A DNA stretch of 64,000 nucleotides, taken from contig NZ_JACSPX010000001.1 in NCBI RefSeq assembly GCF_014836945.1, positions 452,952-516,951 on the forward strand, in the 5' to 3' direction. Shown here one piece after another: positions 16,657 to 24,152 of this stretch. A program made the position numbers and the translations under genes. Numbering within the stretch: position 1 is the stretch's first letter; the number at the start of each line of letters is the position of its first letter. Below the pieces are notes generated by a model, which made no database searches, was not told where the DNA came from, and worked only from the letters and a program-made list of their open reading frames with translations. The DNA is from Microbacterium commune (GTDB lineage Bacteria > Actinomycetota > Actinomycetes > Actinomycetales > Microbacteriaceae).

Positions 16657-17852
16657 CGATTCCTCCTCTGCCGCTCGCGCGGCACTGTGCTCCAGATGAG
16701 ATCTTCGGGCGCGGGTTCACGCCCGGTGCGCCACGCGCCCGAGCCGATGGTGACGGCCGCGACGTTGACGAATGCGGCCAGCGGAACCGCGAACAGCGCT
16801 CCCGGGATGCCCGCGATCATCGCTCCACCCGCCACCACGAGCACCACCGCCAGGGGGTGCACCTTGACGGCCGAGCCCATCAGGATCGGCTGCAGGATGT
16901 GACCCTCGAGCTGCTGCACCAGCAGCACCACGCCGAGCATGAGCATTCCGATCACCGGGCCGTTGTACACCAGAGCGAGGAACACCGCCACTGCTCCGGT
17001 GACCACGGCGCCCACGATGGGCACGAACGACCCGAGGAAGACGAGCACGGCGACGGGGATGGGCATGGGCACCCCCAGAAGCGCGGCACCGACGCCGATG
17101 CCCACCGCGTCGATGGCGGCGACGAACATCTGCGTGCGCGCGTAGTCGACCACCGTCGCCCATCCGTTGCGGGCCGCCGCATCGGCCGCAGGGCGTGCCA
17201 TTCGCGGGAACAGCTTGAGCGTCCACCGCCAGATACCCGCGCCGTCGGCGAGCAGGCAGATGAGGATGAACAGCGACAGCAGCGCGCCGGTGACGATGTG
17301 CGCGGCTGTTCCGGTGACGGCGAGCGCGCCGTTCAGCAGCAGATCGGCCTGCTCGTTCAGCAGGCCCATCCCCTGCTGGATGTAGCCGTCGATCTGCGCT
17401 TCCGTGAGATGCAGCGGACCGTCGAGCAGGAACGTGCGCACCTGCTGGATGGCATCCGTCGTCTTGGCCTGCACGTCGGGAAGCTGAGTGCGCACCTGCC
17501 AGATCACCAGCCAGAACAGCCCTGTGACCACACCCAGCGCCCCCAGAACGGTCACCGCGATCGCCAGCCAGCGCGGGAAGCGGGCGCGCAGCATGAGCTG
17601 GAAAGCCGGCCACAGCAGCGCGGTGATCAGGATGCCGACCAGGAGGGGGATGACCAGGAGCTTGAGCAGCATCACCAGCCAGATGAACAGTGCGATCAGG
17701 CCGGCGATGACCAGCAGGCGCCAGGCGTAGGCCGCGGTGACGCGGAGGGGGGCCGGCACGGCGTCGTCAGCCGTGGTGGTCACCGTGCGGTCGAGCACGG
17801 GCGGCTGATATCGGAAGGGATTGCGGAACCTCGGCCTGGGGTCGTCGCTCAT
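16653..17852 (-). CDS. AI-2E family transporter (PerM/TqsA type)
   Basis: A 399-residue polytopic membrane protein with about eight hydrophobic segments. After a Pro/Arg-rich N-terminus there is a helix pair (about 48-95), a soluble stretch with LPDVQAKTTDAIQQVRTFL (about 128-170), then membrane segments including VPIVGAVVTGAVAVF and QQLEGHILQPILMGSAVKVHPLAV, the conserved C-terminal signature. Family members export AI-2 or act as ion antiporters, so the substrate is open. The ATG at 17852 follows TAGAAT (17859-17864, minus) by six bases, so it looks leaderless. It overlaps ilvA by four bases. Confidence 0.9.
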   Translation of the reverse strand: MSDDPRPRFRNPFRYQPPVLDRTVTTTADDAVPAPLRVTAAYAWRLLVIAGLIALFIWLVMLLKLLVIPLLVGILITALLWPAFQLMLRARFPRWLAIAVTVLGALGVVTGLFWLVIWQVRTQLPDVQAKTTDAIQQVRTFLLDGPLHLTEAQIDGYIQQGMGLLNEQADLLLNGALAVTGTAAHIVTGALLSLFILICLLADGAGIWRWTLKLFPRMARPAADAAARNGWATVVDYARTQMFVAAIDAVGIGVGAALLGVPMPIPVAVLVFLGSFVPIVGAVVTGAVAVFLALVYNGPVIGMLMLGVVLLVQQLEGHILQPILMGSAVKVHPLAVVLVVAGGAMIAGIPGALFAVPLAAFVNVAAVTIGSGAWRTGREPAPEDLIWSTVPRERQRRNR

Positions 17853-17921
17853 TGTGTAATTCTACGTACGGTGCGAAACGCCCTCGCACCCGATGTCGGC
17901 GCCTGCGGCTACTCTGGCGCA
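17853..17921. promoter_or_regulatory. Divergent promoter region, transporter and YcaQ-like gene
   Basis: A 69-base gap. TAGAAT on the minus strand (17859-17864) and TACTCT on the plus strand (17910-17915) each stand six bases before a start codon. The minus-strand element is part of GTAGAATTAC, the same ten bases found at the cydDC start. Neither has an obvious -35 box. Confidence 0.55.
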
Positions 17922-19184
17922 GTGACGGCTGCCTCCTCGACCACCCTCAGCGCCGCCGAGGCGCGGCGGATGACGCTCGCGGCGCAGGGATTCTCCCGGC
18001 GTCGACCGGATGCCGTGAGCGCCCACCACCTGCACCGGACGATGACGCGGCTCGGCGTGCTGCAGATCGACTCGGTCAACGTGTTCGCACGTTCGCACTA
18101 CATGCCGATGTTCTCCCGGCTGGGCTCGTACGACCCCGCGCTGCTGGATCGCACCGTCATCTCGCGCACGACCCGCTACGTGGAGTATCTCGCTCACGAG
18201 GCCACGTTCATGCCGGTCGAGGACTGGGCCCTGTGGCGCTTCCGCATGCAGGAATGGCGCGAGCGAGCGGAGCGACCGGGCGGATGGGGGCGGGTGCACG
18301 CCCGCACCCTCGACTGGGTGCGCGACGAGCTGCGTGCCCGCGGCCCGCTTCGCCCGGCGGATCTGCGTGACGACGCACCCCGCGAGCGCGGCTCATGGTG
18401 GGACTGGGACGAGGCGAAGATCGCGCTCGAGCACCTCTGGCGCTGCGGAGAGGTCGCGATCGCCGGCCGCATCGGGTTCGAGCGGCGCTACGGTCTGGCG
18501 TCGCAGATCATTCCCGACTCGATCCGCGAGGTGATCGTCCCGCGTGACGCGGCCGTGCGCGAACTGGTGCGGCGGGCGGCGCGATCCTACGGCGTCGCGA
18601 CGATCGCCGATCTGAACGACTACCACCGCCTGCGCGATCAGGCGGGGGTGCGGGCGGCGGTGGCCGACCTGGTCGACGCGGGCGAGCTGGAGCCGGTGTC
18701 GGTACGCGGCTGGGAGCGCGGGGGCAGGGCGATCCCCGCGTGGCGGCATCGAGACGCGGTGCTGCCCCGCCGCATCGATCGGTCAGCACTGCTGACCCCG
18801 TTCGACCCCGTGGTGTGGTTTCGGGATCGGGCGCTGCGCGTGTTCGACTTCGACTACCGCATCGAGATCTACGTTCCCGCGGATCGGCGCCGCTACGGCT
18901 ACTACTCCCTCCCGATGCTCGTCGGCGACAGCGTCGTCGGACGGGTGGATCTGAAGGCCGACCGGCTCGCGTCGACCCTGCGCGTGCAGTCGGCGTGGTG
19001 GGAGCAGCACGCGCGGCCCAGGGCGGATGCCGAGCGGGTGGCCGAGGAGCTGGTGCGCGCGGCCCTGTGGCAGGGTCTCGAGCGGATCAGCGTGTCGGGC
19101 TGGGGCGATGCCGCGAACGACCTGGCGCACGCCCTGCACGGCGCCGAGACGTCGGTCGAACGACACGTGCATCCGCGGGAATGA
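17922..19184 (+). CDS. YcaQ-like winged-helix DNA glycosylase
   Basis: A 420-residue member of the HTH_42/YcaQ (AlkX) family, which unhooks interstrand crosslinks and other bulky N-alkyl lesions from DNA. The N-terminal region (about 10-60) holds LSAAEARRMTLAAQGF and LGVLQIDSVNVFARSHY, which contains the QxD motif used for catalysis in YcaQ. TRYVEYLAHEATFMP and WWDWDEAKIALEHLWRCGEV belong to the tandem winged helices. The C-terminal part has LLTPFDPVVWFRDRALRVFDFDYRIEIYVP, also conserved. The GTG at 17922 is six bases behind TACTCT. The length suits full-size family members. Confidence 0.88.
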   Translation: MTAASSTTLSAAEARRMTLAAQGFSRRRPDAVSAHHLHRTMTRLGVLQIDSVNVFARSHYMPMFSRLGSYDPALLDRTVISRTTRYVEYLAHEATFMPVEDWALWRFRMQEWRERAERPGGWGRVHARTLDWVRDELRARGPLRPADLRDDAPRERGSWWDWDEAKIALEHLWRCGEVAIAGRIGFERRYGLASQIIPDSIREVIVPRDAAVRELVRRAARSYGVATIADLNDYHRLRDQAGVRAAVADLVDAGELEPVSVRGWERGGRAIPAWRHRDAVLPRRIDRSALLTPFDPVVWFRDRALRVFDFDYRIEIYVPADRRRYGYYSLPMLVGDSVVGRVDLKADRLASTLRVQSAWWEQHARPRADAERVAEELVRAALWQGLERISVSGWGDAANDLAHALHGAETSVERHVHPRE

Positions 19185-19185
19185 C

Positions 19186-19213
19186 GAACGCCCCGGCGTG
19201 TGACGGGGCGTTC
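19186..19213. terminator. Terminator between the YcaQ-like gene and lemA
   Basis: Arms GAACGCCCC (19186-19194) and GGGGCGTTC (19205-19213) pair perfectly across a 10-base loop. It lies two bases after the plus-strand stop and just before the convergent lemA stop, so it can serve both. Confidence 0.8.
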
Positions 19214-19226
19214 GGTGGTGATGGCG

Positions 19227-19793
19227 TCAGAACTGCACGCGCGGCGGTTCGGAGATCGCGCCGTCGTCGTTGACCTCGAAGAACTCCCGTTCGGTGAAGC
19301 CGAGGCCACGGGCGAAGAGATTGTTGGGGAACACCTTGATCTTGGTGTTCAGCTCGCGCACGCCGCCGTTGTAGAAGCGGCGGGCGGCCTGCACCTTGTC
19401 TTCGGTGTCGACGAGTGAGTGCTGCAGCTGCAGGTAGTTCTGGCTGGCCTGAAGCTGCGGATACGCCTCGGCGACCGCGAACAGGCTGCGCAGCGCCTGC
19501 TGCAGGTGGCCCTCGGCCACACCGGCCTCGGCGGGTCCGGACGCGGCGAGCGTCTCGGCTCGCGCCCTGGTCACGCCCTCGAAGACCTCTTTCTCATGGG
19601 CGGCGTAGCCGCGCACGGTCTCGATCAGGTTGGGGATGAGATCGGCGCGGCGCTTGAGCTGCACGGCGATTCCACTCCAGGCCTCGTCGACGCGCACCTT
19701 GAGCTGCACCAGCGAGTTGTACGTCGACCACAGGTAGATGCCGACGAGCAGCAGCACCCCGACGACGATAAGTACCGGCCACAGCCATTCCAT
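19227..19793 (-). CDS. lemA: LemA family protein
   Basis: A 188-residue protein with an N-terminal transmembrane helix (about 3-23, WPVLIVVGVLLLVGIYLW) and a long alpha-helical cytoplasmic or periplasmic domain. It has the family motifs YNSLVQLKVRVDEAWSGI, LKRRADLIPNLIETVRGYA, RRFYNGGVRELNTKI and the C-terminal FPNNLFARGLGF followed by EREFFEV. LemA proteins are widespread with poorly defined roles near membrane-protein quality control. The ATG at 19793 has AGAGGGGG upstream. It stands alone, without the TPM-domain partner often found elsewhere. Confidence 0.94.
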   Translation of the reverse strand: MEWLWPVLIVVGVLLLVGIYLWSTYNSLVQLKVRVDEAWSGIAVQLKRRADLIPNLIETVRGYAAHEKEVFEGVTRARAETLAASGPAEAGVAEGHLQQALRSLFAVAEAYPQLQASQNYLQLQHSLVDTEDKVQAARRFYNGGVRELNTKIKVFPNNLFARGLGFTEREFFEVNDDGAISEPPRVQF

Positions 19794-19866
19794 GCACAGC
19801 CCCCTCTTGAACCGAGATCCATCCTATGCGCGGATCACTGCGCGTCGGCTGGATGACAGGCCGGGC

Positions 19867-21180
19867 TCAGGCCCCGAGGATCCGCTCGAGGTGCCGGTTG
19901 CCGAACAGCCGGTCGGGATCGAGGCGGTCGCGCAGGGCGACGAAGTCGTCGAACCTCGGGTAGCGGTCACGCAGCTGCGCGGCGCTCAGGCTGTGCAGCT
20001 TGCCCCAGTGCGGGCGACCGCCGTGGTCGAGCATGATCTGCTCGACGGCGTCGAAGTACTCGCGCGGATCGACCCGCCAGTAGCGGTGCACGGCGATGTA
20101 TGCGCTGTCGCGGCCGGATGCGGTCGACAGCCACAGGTCGTCGGCCGCGGCGAAACGCACCTCGACGGGGAACTCGATGCGCCACCCGCGGGCGGTGATG
20201 AGCCGGCGCAGCTCGTCGAACGCCGAACCGACGTTCGCGGCCGGCAGGGCGTACTCCATCTCGCGAAAGCGCACGCCACGGTGGTGCACGAAGACCCGGT
20301 GCGATCGATCCGCGTAGTCGGCATCGCCGGTCACCTTCGCCGCGAGCCGGTTGAACGGCGGGATCACGGCCGGCACCACTCGGCTCACCGCGCAGAACGC
20401 GCCGAACACGCCGTTCGCCAGCACTCTCTCGTCGAGCCAGCGCTGCACGGGCGGAAGGGGACGCCGCGGTGCCGATTCCGGCAGGCGCGTCTGCGTCTTC
20501 GTCAGTGCGACGTCGGTGTGCGGATGCCAGTAGAACTCGAAGTGATCGGCATCCGCCACCCGCTCGCCCAGCGATGCGAGCGTCTCGTCGAGGGGCAGCG
20601 GAACGTCCTGTGCGTGCATCACGAACGCCGGCACGCACTGCAGCGTGACCTCGACGACGATCCCGAGGGCTCCGAGACCCACCACGGCGCCCGCGAGCAG
20701 GTCGCTGTTGTGCTCCTCGTCGATGCGCAGGAACTCGCCGGCCGCGGTGACCAGCGTGAGTCCGCGCACCTGGGTGCCGATACCGCCGAAGCGGGCGCCG
20801 GTGCCGTGCGTGCCGGTCGAGATCGCGCCGCTGATCGACTGCCGGTCGATGTCGCCGAGGTTCTGCATGGCCAATCCGTGCGGTTTCAGCAGCGCGGGGA
20901 TGCGATGCAGGCGCGTGCCCGCGAGCAGGCTCACGCGGCCCGTCTGCGGGTCGGCCGAGACCAGCCCCTGCAGATCATCGAGCTCGAGGAGCACACCGGG
21001 GGCCGCCGCGATCCCGGTGAAGCTGTGCCCGGCGCCGACGGCCTTGACGGTGAGCCCCTGGGAGGCTGCCGCCACCACCGACCGCTGCACGCCCTCGGGC
21101 GAGCGGGGACGCTCGACGCGCACGGGTCGCACCTGCGCGGTGCGACCCCAGTTCTGCCACGTTCCGCCCGGTCGGGTCAT
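19867..21180 (-). CDS. FAD-dependent D-arabinono-1,4-lactone oxidase-type enzyme
   Basis: A 437-residue vanillyl-alcohol-oxidase-fold enzyme of the aldonolactone oxidase group, which oxidises sugar lactones using covalent or tight FAD. The N-terminal FAD domain (about 15-180) has VERPRSPEGVQ, VGAGHSFTGIA, GDIDRQSISGAISTGTHGTG and GALGIVVEVTLQCVP. The C-terminal ALO domain has ADHFEFYWHPHTD, PVEVRFAAADD, YIAVHRYW and the terminal GGRPHWGKLHSLSA. The ATG at 21180 overlaps the stop of the PLP-enzyme gene upstream as ATGA; a longer frame into that gene was discarded. The natural substrate is not known. The pairing with a racemase-fold enzyme suggests a shared pathway. Confidence 0.88.
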   Translation of the reverse strand: MTRPGGTWQNWGRTAQVRPVRVERPRSPEGVQRSVVAAASQGLTVKAVGAGHSFTGIAAAPGVLLELDDLQGLVSADPQTGRVSLLAGTRLHRIPALLKPHGLAMQNLGDIDRQSISGAISTGTHGTGARFGGIGTQVRGLTLVTAAGEFLRIDEEHNSDLLAGAVVGLGALGIVVEVTLQCVPAFVMHAQDVPLPLDETLASLGERVADADHFEFYWHPHTDVALTKTQTRLPESAPRRPLPPVQRWLDERVLANGVFGAFCAVSRVVPAVIPPFNRLAAKVTGDADYADRSHRVFVHHRGVRFREMEYALPAANVGSAFDELRRLITARGWRIEFPVEVRFAAADDLWLSTASGRDSAYIAVHRYWRVDPREYFDAVEQIMLDHGGRPHWGKLHSLSAAQLRDRYPRFDDFVALRDRLDPDRLFGNRHLERILGA

Positions 21181-22415
21181 AGGAACGCCTTCCCTTCGCC
21201 GCGATACGTCGGCAGCTCGCCCACCACGGTGCCGTCCGAGACGAGATGATACCGATCGATCCGCTCGGCCGGCTCGCCGCTCTTCGCGTGCCGGAACCAG
21301 ACCCGATCGCCGACACGCAGATCCTCGGCGGCAGCTCCGCGCAGCGGCGTCTGCACCTCCCCCGCGCCCTCTCGGCCGAGCGTGCGCAGTCCTGCCGGCC
21401 ACACCGGCAGCGGCTGACGCGATGTCACGGCAGGACCCGACGCGATCCAGCCCCCGCCCAGAACGGTCGCGATGGCCTGTGTCGGCTTGCGGACCACGTC
21501 GAGGGCGAAGGATGCCGCCGGCGCGGGCTGGAACGAGCGATACCCGTCGAAGAGGTGACCGGCGAGCAGGCCGCTGCCCGCGGTCGCCTCGGTCAGCGAC
21601 TCATCGCTTCCGGTGAACTCCAGCGACCCCGTCCCACCCCCGTTCAGGAACTCGAGCGGAGCGATCTGGGTCATCGCGTCGGCGATCTCGGCGCGGCGCC
21701 GGCGCAGCTCGTCGCGCGAACGCGCCTGCACCATGCGGATCACCGGGGCGTCGGGCCCCGCGGCATCCCCCTGCCCTGCGATCTGCGCCTCGTACATCTG
21801 CAGGCCGACGAGCCGGAAGCCGGGGCGGCGCACGATCTCACGGGCGAAGGCGGCGACCTGCGCCGCCGAGTGCAGCGGAGACCGGCGCACGCCGACATGA
21901 CCGAGGGATGAGGAGCGCAGCGACGCGTCGACGTCGATCGCGACCCGCACCTCGGGGCGCGAGGTGGGACCCGCCACAGAATCGATCACGTCGAGATGGG
22001 CGGAGTCGTCGACCATCAGGGTGATGCGTGACGCCGCGCGCTCGTCCGCGAGCAGGCGGGCCAGTCCGGCGCGGTCGACCGTCGGATAGCCGAGCACGAT
22101 GTCGTCGTAGCGCTCGGCCAGCCAGAGCGCCTCCGCGAGGGTGAAAGCGAGGAGTCCGCGGTAGCCGGGGATCTCGAGCACAGCATCGAGAACGGCTCGC
22201 ACCCGCACGGACTTCGTCGCGACCCGGATCGGGAGGCCCCCGGCGCGCACCAGCAGGTCCATCGCGTTGTGTCGGAGCGCCTCGCGTTCGATCACCGCCA
22301 CGGGGGCGGGGAGATGCGCGGTCGCGTCGGTCAGCGCTGACCAGAAGCGGTCGGGGGAATGCCAGGGCGCATCGGAATCGGATGCCGGGCCGTGGCCTGC
22401 GGTGAGATCGAGCAC
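21177..22415 (-). CDS. Alanine-racemase-fold PLP enzyme (amino acid deaminase/aldolase type)
   Basis: A 412-residue protein with the TIM-barrel fold of alanine racemase and D-threonine aldolase. VAVIEREALRHNAMDLL near 40 and PIRVATKSVR near 65 (PLP lysine) start the barrel. VRVAIDVDASLR near 158 and EFLNGGGTGSLE near 255 are the phosphate-binding strands. The C-terminal beta domain ends GDRVWFRHAKSGEPAERIDRYHLV. This belongs with the poorly characterised actinobacterial amino acid deaminase/aldolase group. GTG at 22415 is six bases after TAGGGT (22422-22427, minus) and so looks leaderless. It is translationally coupled to the sugar-lactone oxidase downstream. Confidence 0.85.
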   Translation of the reverse strand: MLDLTAGHGPASDSDAPWHSPDRFWSALTDATAHLPAPVAVIEREALRHNAMDLLVRAGGLPIRVATKSVRVRAVLDAVLEIPGYRGLLAFTLAEALWLAERYDDIVLGYPTVDRAGLARLLADERAASRITLMVDDSAHLDVIDSVAGPTSRPEVRVAIDVDASLRSSSLGHVGVRRSPLHSAAQVAAFAREIVRRPGFRLVGLQMYEAQIAGQGDAAGPDAPVIRMVQARSRDELRRRRAEIADAMTQIAPLEFLNGGGTGSLEFTGSDESLTEATAGSGLLAGHLFDGYRSFQPAPAASFALDVVRKPTQAIATVLGGGWIASGPAVTSRQPLPVWPAGLRTLGREGAGEVQTPLRGAAAEDLRVGDRVWFRHAKSGEPAERIDRYHLVSDGTVVGELPTYRGEGKAFL

Positions 22416-22461
22416 TCCCCCACCCTACGACTCGGGTGACGCGTCGATAGGGTGAATGCAG

Positions 22462-22534
22462 GCCCCCATAGCCCAATGGCAGAGGCAGGCGTCTTAAACA
22501 CGCTTCAGTCTGGGTTCGAATCCCAGTGGGGGCA
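22462..22534 (+). tRNA. tRNA with anticodon TAA (leucine by codon), short variable arm
   Basis: A complete 73-base cloverleaf. Acceptor stem GCCCCCA (22462-22468) pairs with TGGGGGC (22527-22533), discriminator A at 22534. The anticodon stem GGCGT/ACGCT encloses loop CTTAAAC, giving anticodon TAA at 22495-22497. The T arm is CTGGG-TTCGAAT-CCCAG (22510-22526). The variable region is only five bases (22505-22509), which is type I, whereas bacterial leucine tRNAs normally carry a long type II variable arm. CCA is not encoded. TAGGGT at 22448-22453 is a plausible -10. A strong hairpin follows at 22540. Confidence 0.9.
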
Positions 22535-22539
22535 CGAAG

Positions 22540-22575
22540 AAGGGTCCGCCCGAGCTGTCGCTCGGACGGACCCTT
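22540..22575. terminator. Terminator after the tRNA and ndh
   Basis: AAGGGTCCG (22540-22548) pairs with CGGACCCTT (22567-22575), and an inner CCGAGC/GCTCGG stem closes on the loop TGTC. It starts six bases after the tRNA and ends 13 bases before the convergent ndh stop, so it probably works on both strands. Confidence 0.85.
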
Positions 22576-22587
22576 GAGACTTACGCG

Positions 22588-24132
22588 TCAGACCGTGGTC
22601 TCGACGCTTTCGGGCTTCTTCGCGGCCGGCTTCTTGGCAGCGGGCTTCTTGGCAGCGGGCTTCGCAGCGTCGGCCTTCGCGGCCGGCTTCTTCTCCGCGC
22701 TCTCACCTGCATCGTTCACCGGAGCGGGCTTGCCGGCATCCGACTTCGCCGCGTTCTTCTGCGCGGCGGGTGCGGCGGCCTCTGCGACCGCGGGGCGCGG
22801 CCGCGCCGCGAACTCCTCGAACGCTGCACGCGGGTGCTGCACGGCGGCGAGGTTCGCGAAGTCGCGTCCCAGCCACAGGTTGTTCCACCAGCCCCAGAGC
22901 ACGCGCCACTTGCGCTCCCACGTCGGCATGGCGAGGCCGTGGTAGCCACGGTGCGCCACCCACGCGATGAAGCCCTTGAGCGCGATCTTGCCGGACTGGA
23001 AGACGCCATTGTAGAGGCCGAGGCCCGCCACCGCGCCCAGGTTCTTGTGGAAGTAGTCCTTCGTGCCCTCGCCACGCAACACGGCGACGAGGTTCTTCGC
23101 CAGCAGCTTGGCCTGACGCACGGCGTGCTGCGCGTTGGGCACGCAGGTGCCGTCGGGAAGGCCACCGGTCTTGTCGGGAACGGCGGCGACGTCGCCGGCC
23201 GCCCACGCGCCCTCGACGGGGTTGCCGTCGGCGTCGACGACGCGCAGGTCGGCCTGCGCCGAGATGCGGCCGCGCTGCTCGGTCGGCAGGTCGCCGCCGC
23301 GCACGACGGTCGGGTTGGCCATGACGCCGGCGGTCCACACGATCAGGTCGGTGGGGATGACCTCACCCGTCGACAGCTCGACGTTGCCGTCGACGGCGCT
23401 GGTCACCTGGGTGTCGAGGTGGATGAACGCGCCGCGCTTGCCGAGGTCCTTCATGACCCACTTGCTGGTCTCGAGTGAGACCTCGGGCATGATGCGACCC
23501 ATCGCCTCGATGAGGTGGAAGTGCGTGTCGTCGAACGACAGCTGCGGGTACTTCGAGATCAGCGACGACGCGAACGAGCGCAGCTCGGCGAACGCCTCGA
23601 TGCCGGCGAAGCCGCCGCCGACGACGACGACGGTCAGCAGGCGGTCGCGCTCGGGGCCGGCCGGGATGGCCGCGGCCTTGTCGAAGTTCGACAGCAGGCG
23701 GTCGCGCACGGCGACGGCCTCCTCGATGGTCTTGAGGCCGATCGCGTTGTCGGCGATCCCCGGGATCGGGAAGGTGCGCGACACGGCACCGGCGGTGACG
23801 ACGATCTGGTCGTACGCGAACTCGTACGGCTCGCCGACCGGTGGGGTGATCGTGGCGACCTTGTTGGCGTGGTCGATGCCCGTCACCTTGGCGGTGATCA
23901 CGTTGGTCGTCTTGAGGTGACGACGGTGCGTGACGACCGCGTGACGCGGCTCGATCGATCCGGCTGCGACCTCGGGCAGGAACGGCTGGTACGTCATGTA
24001 CGGCAGCGGGTCCACCATCGTCACGTCCGCCTCGCCCTTGCGAAGGTGCTTTTCGAGCTTCCAGGCGGTGTAGAAACCGGCGTACCCTCCACCGACAATC
24101 AGAATGCGGGGTGCAGTGCTGTTCTGAGGCAC
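22588..24132 (-). CDS. ndh: Type II NADH dehydrogenase
   Basis: A 514-residue NAD(P)H:quinone oxidoreductase that feeds electrons to menaquinone without pumping protons. The FAD-binding motif RILIVGGGYAGFYTAWKLEK lies at about 10-29 (GxGxxG), the NADH-binding TVVVVGGGFAGIEAFAEL near 165, and DVAAVPDKTGG near 310 is the second FAD contact. The membrane-binding C-terminal region (GFIAWVAHRGYHGLAMPTWERKWR) is typical. Beyond the normal end at about residue 450 there is a tail of some 60 residues rich in Ala, Lys and Pro, ending in three AAKKP-type repeats. It lies 3' of the subtilase gene on the same strand, 20 bases apart. Confidence 0.93.
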   Translation of the reverse strand: MPQNSTAPRILIVGGGYAGFYTAWKLEKHLRKGEADVTMVDPLPYMTYQPFLPEVAAGSIEPRHAVVTHRRHLKTTNVITAKVTGIDHANKVATITPPVGEPYEFAYDQIVVTAGAVSRTFPIPGIADNAIGLKTIEEAVAVRDRLLSNFDKAAAIPAGPERDRLLTVVVVGGGFAGIEAFAELRSFASSLISKYPQLSFDDTHFHLIEAMGRIMPEVSLETSKWVMKDLGKRGAFIHLDTQVTSAVDGNVELSTGEVIPTDLIVWTAGVMANPTVVRGGDLPTEQRGRISAQADLRVVDADGNPVEGAWAAGDVAAVPDKTGGLPDGTCVPNAQHAVRQAKLLAKNLVAVLRGEGTKDYFHKNLGAVAGLGLYNGVFQSGKIALKGFIAWVAHRGYHGLAMPTWERKWRVLWGWWNNLWLGRDFANLAAVQHPRAAFEEFAARPRPAVAEAAAPAAQKNAAKSDAGKPAPVNDAGESAEKKPAAKADAAKPAAKKPAAKKPAAKKPESVETTV

Positions 24133-24152
24133 AGGGGGACAACTCCTCGTCG

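Noticed and set aside
17859..17875. A BlaI-type operator at the AI-2E-family transporter promoter
   Set aside because: Only the TTCTAC half is present. The second half reads GTGCGA, so the match reflects the shared TAGAAT -10 element.
22435..24132. An integration site for a genomic island at the tRNA
   Set aside because: There is no integrase, no repeated tRNA 3' end and no compositional change on either side of the tRNA; the neighbours are ordinary genes.
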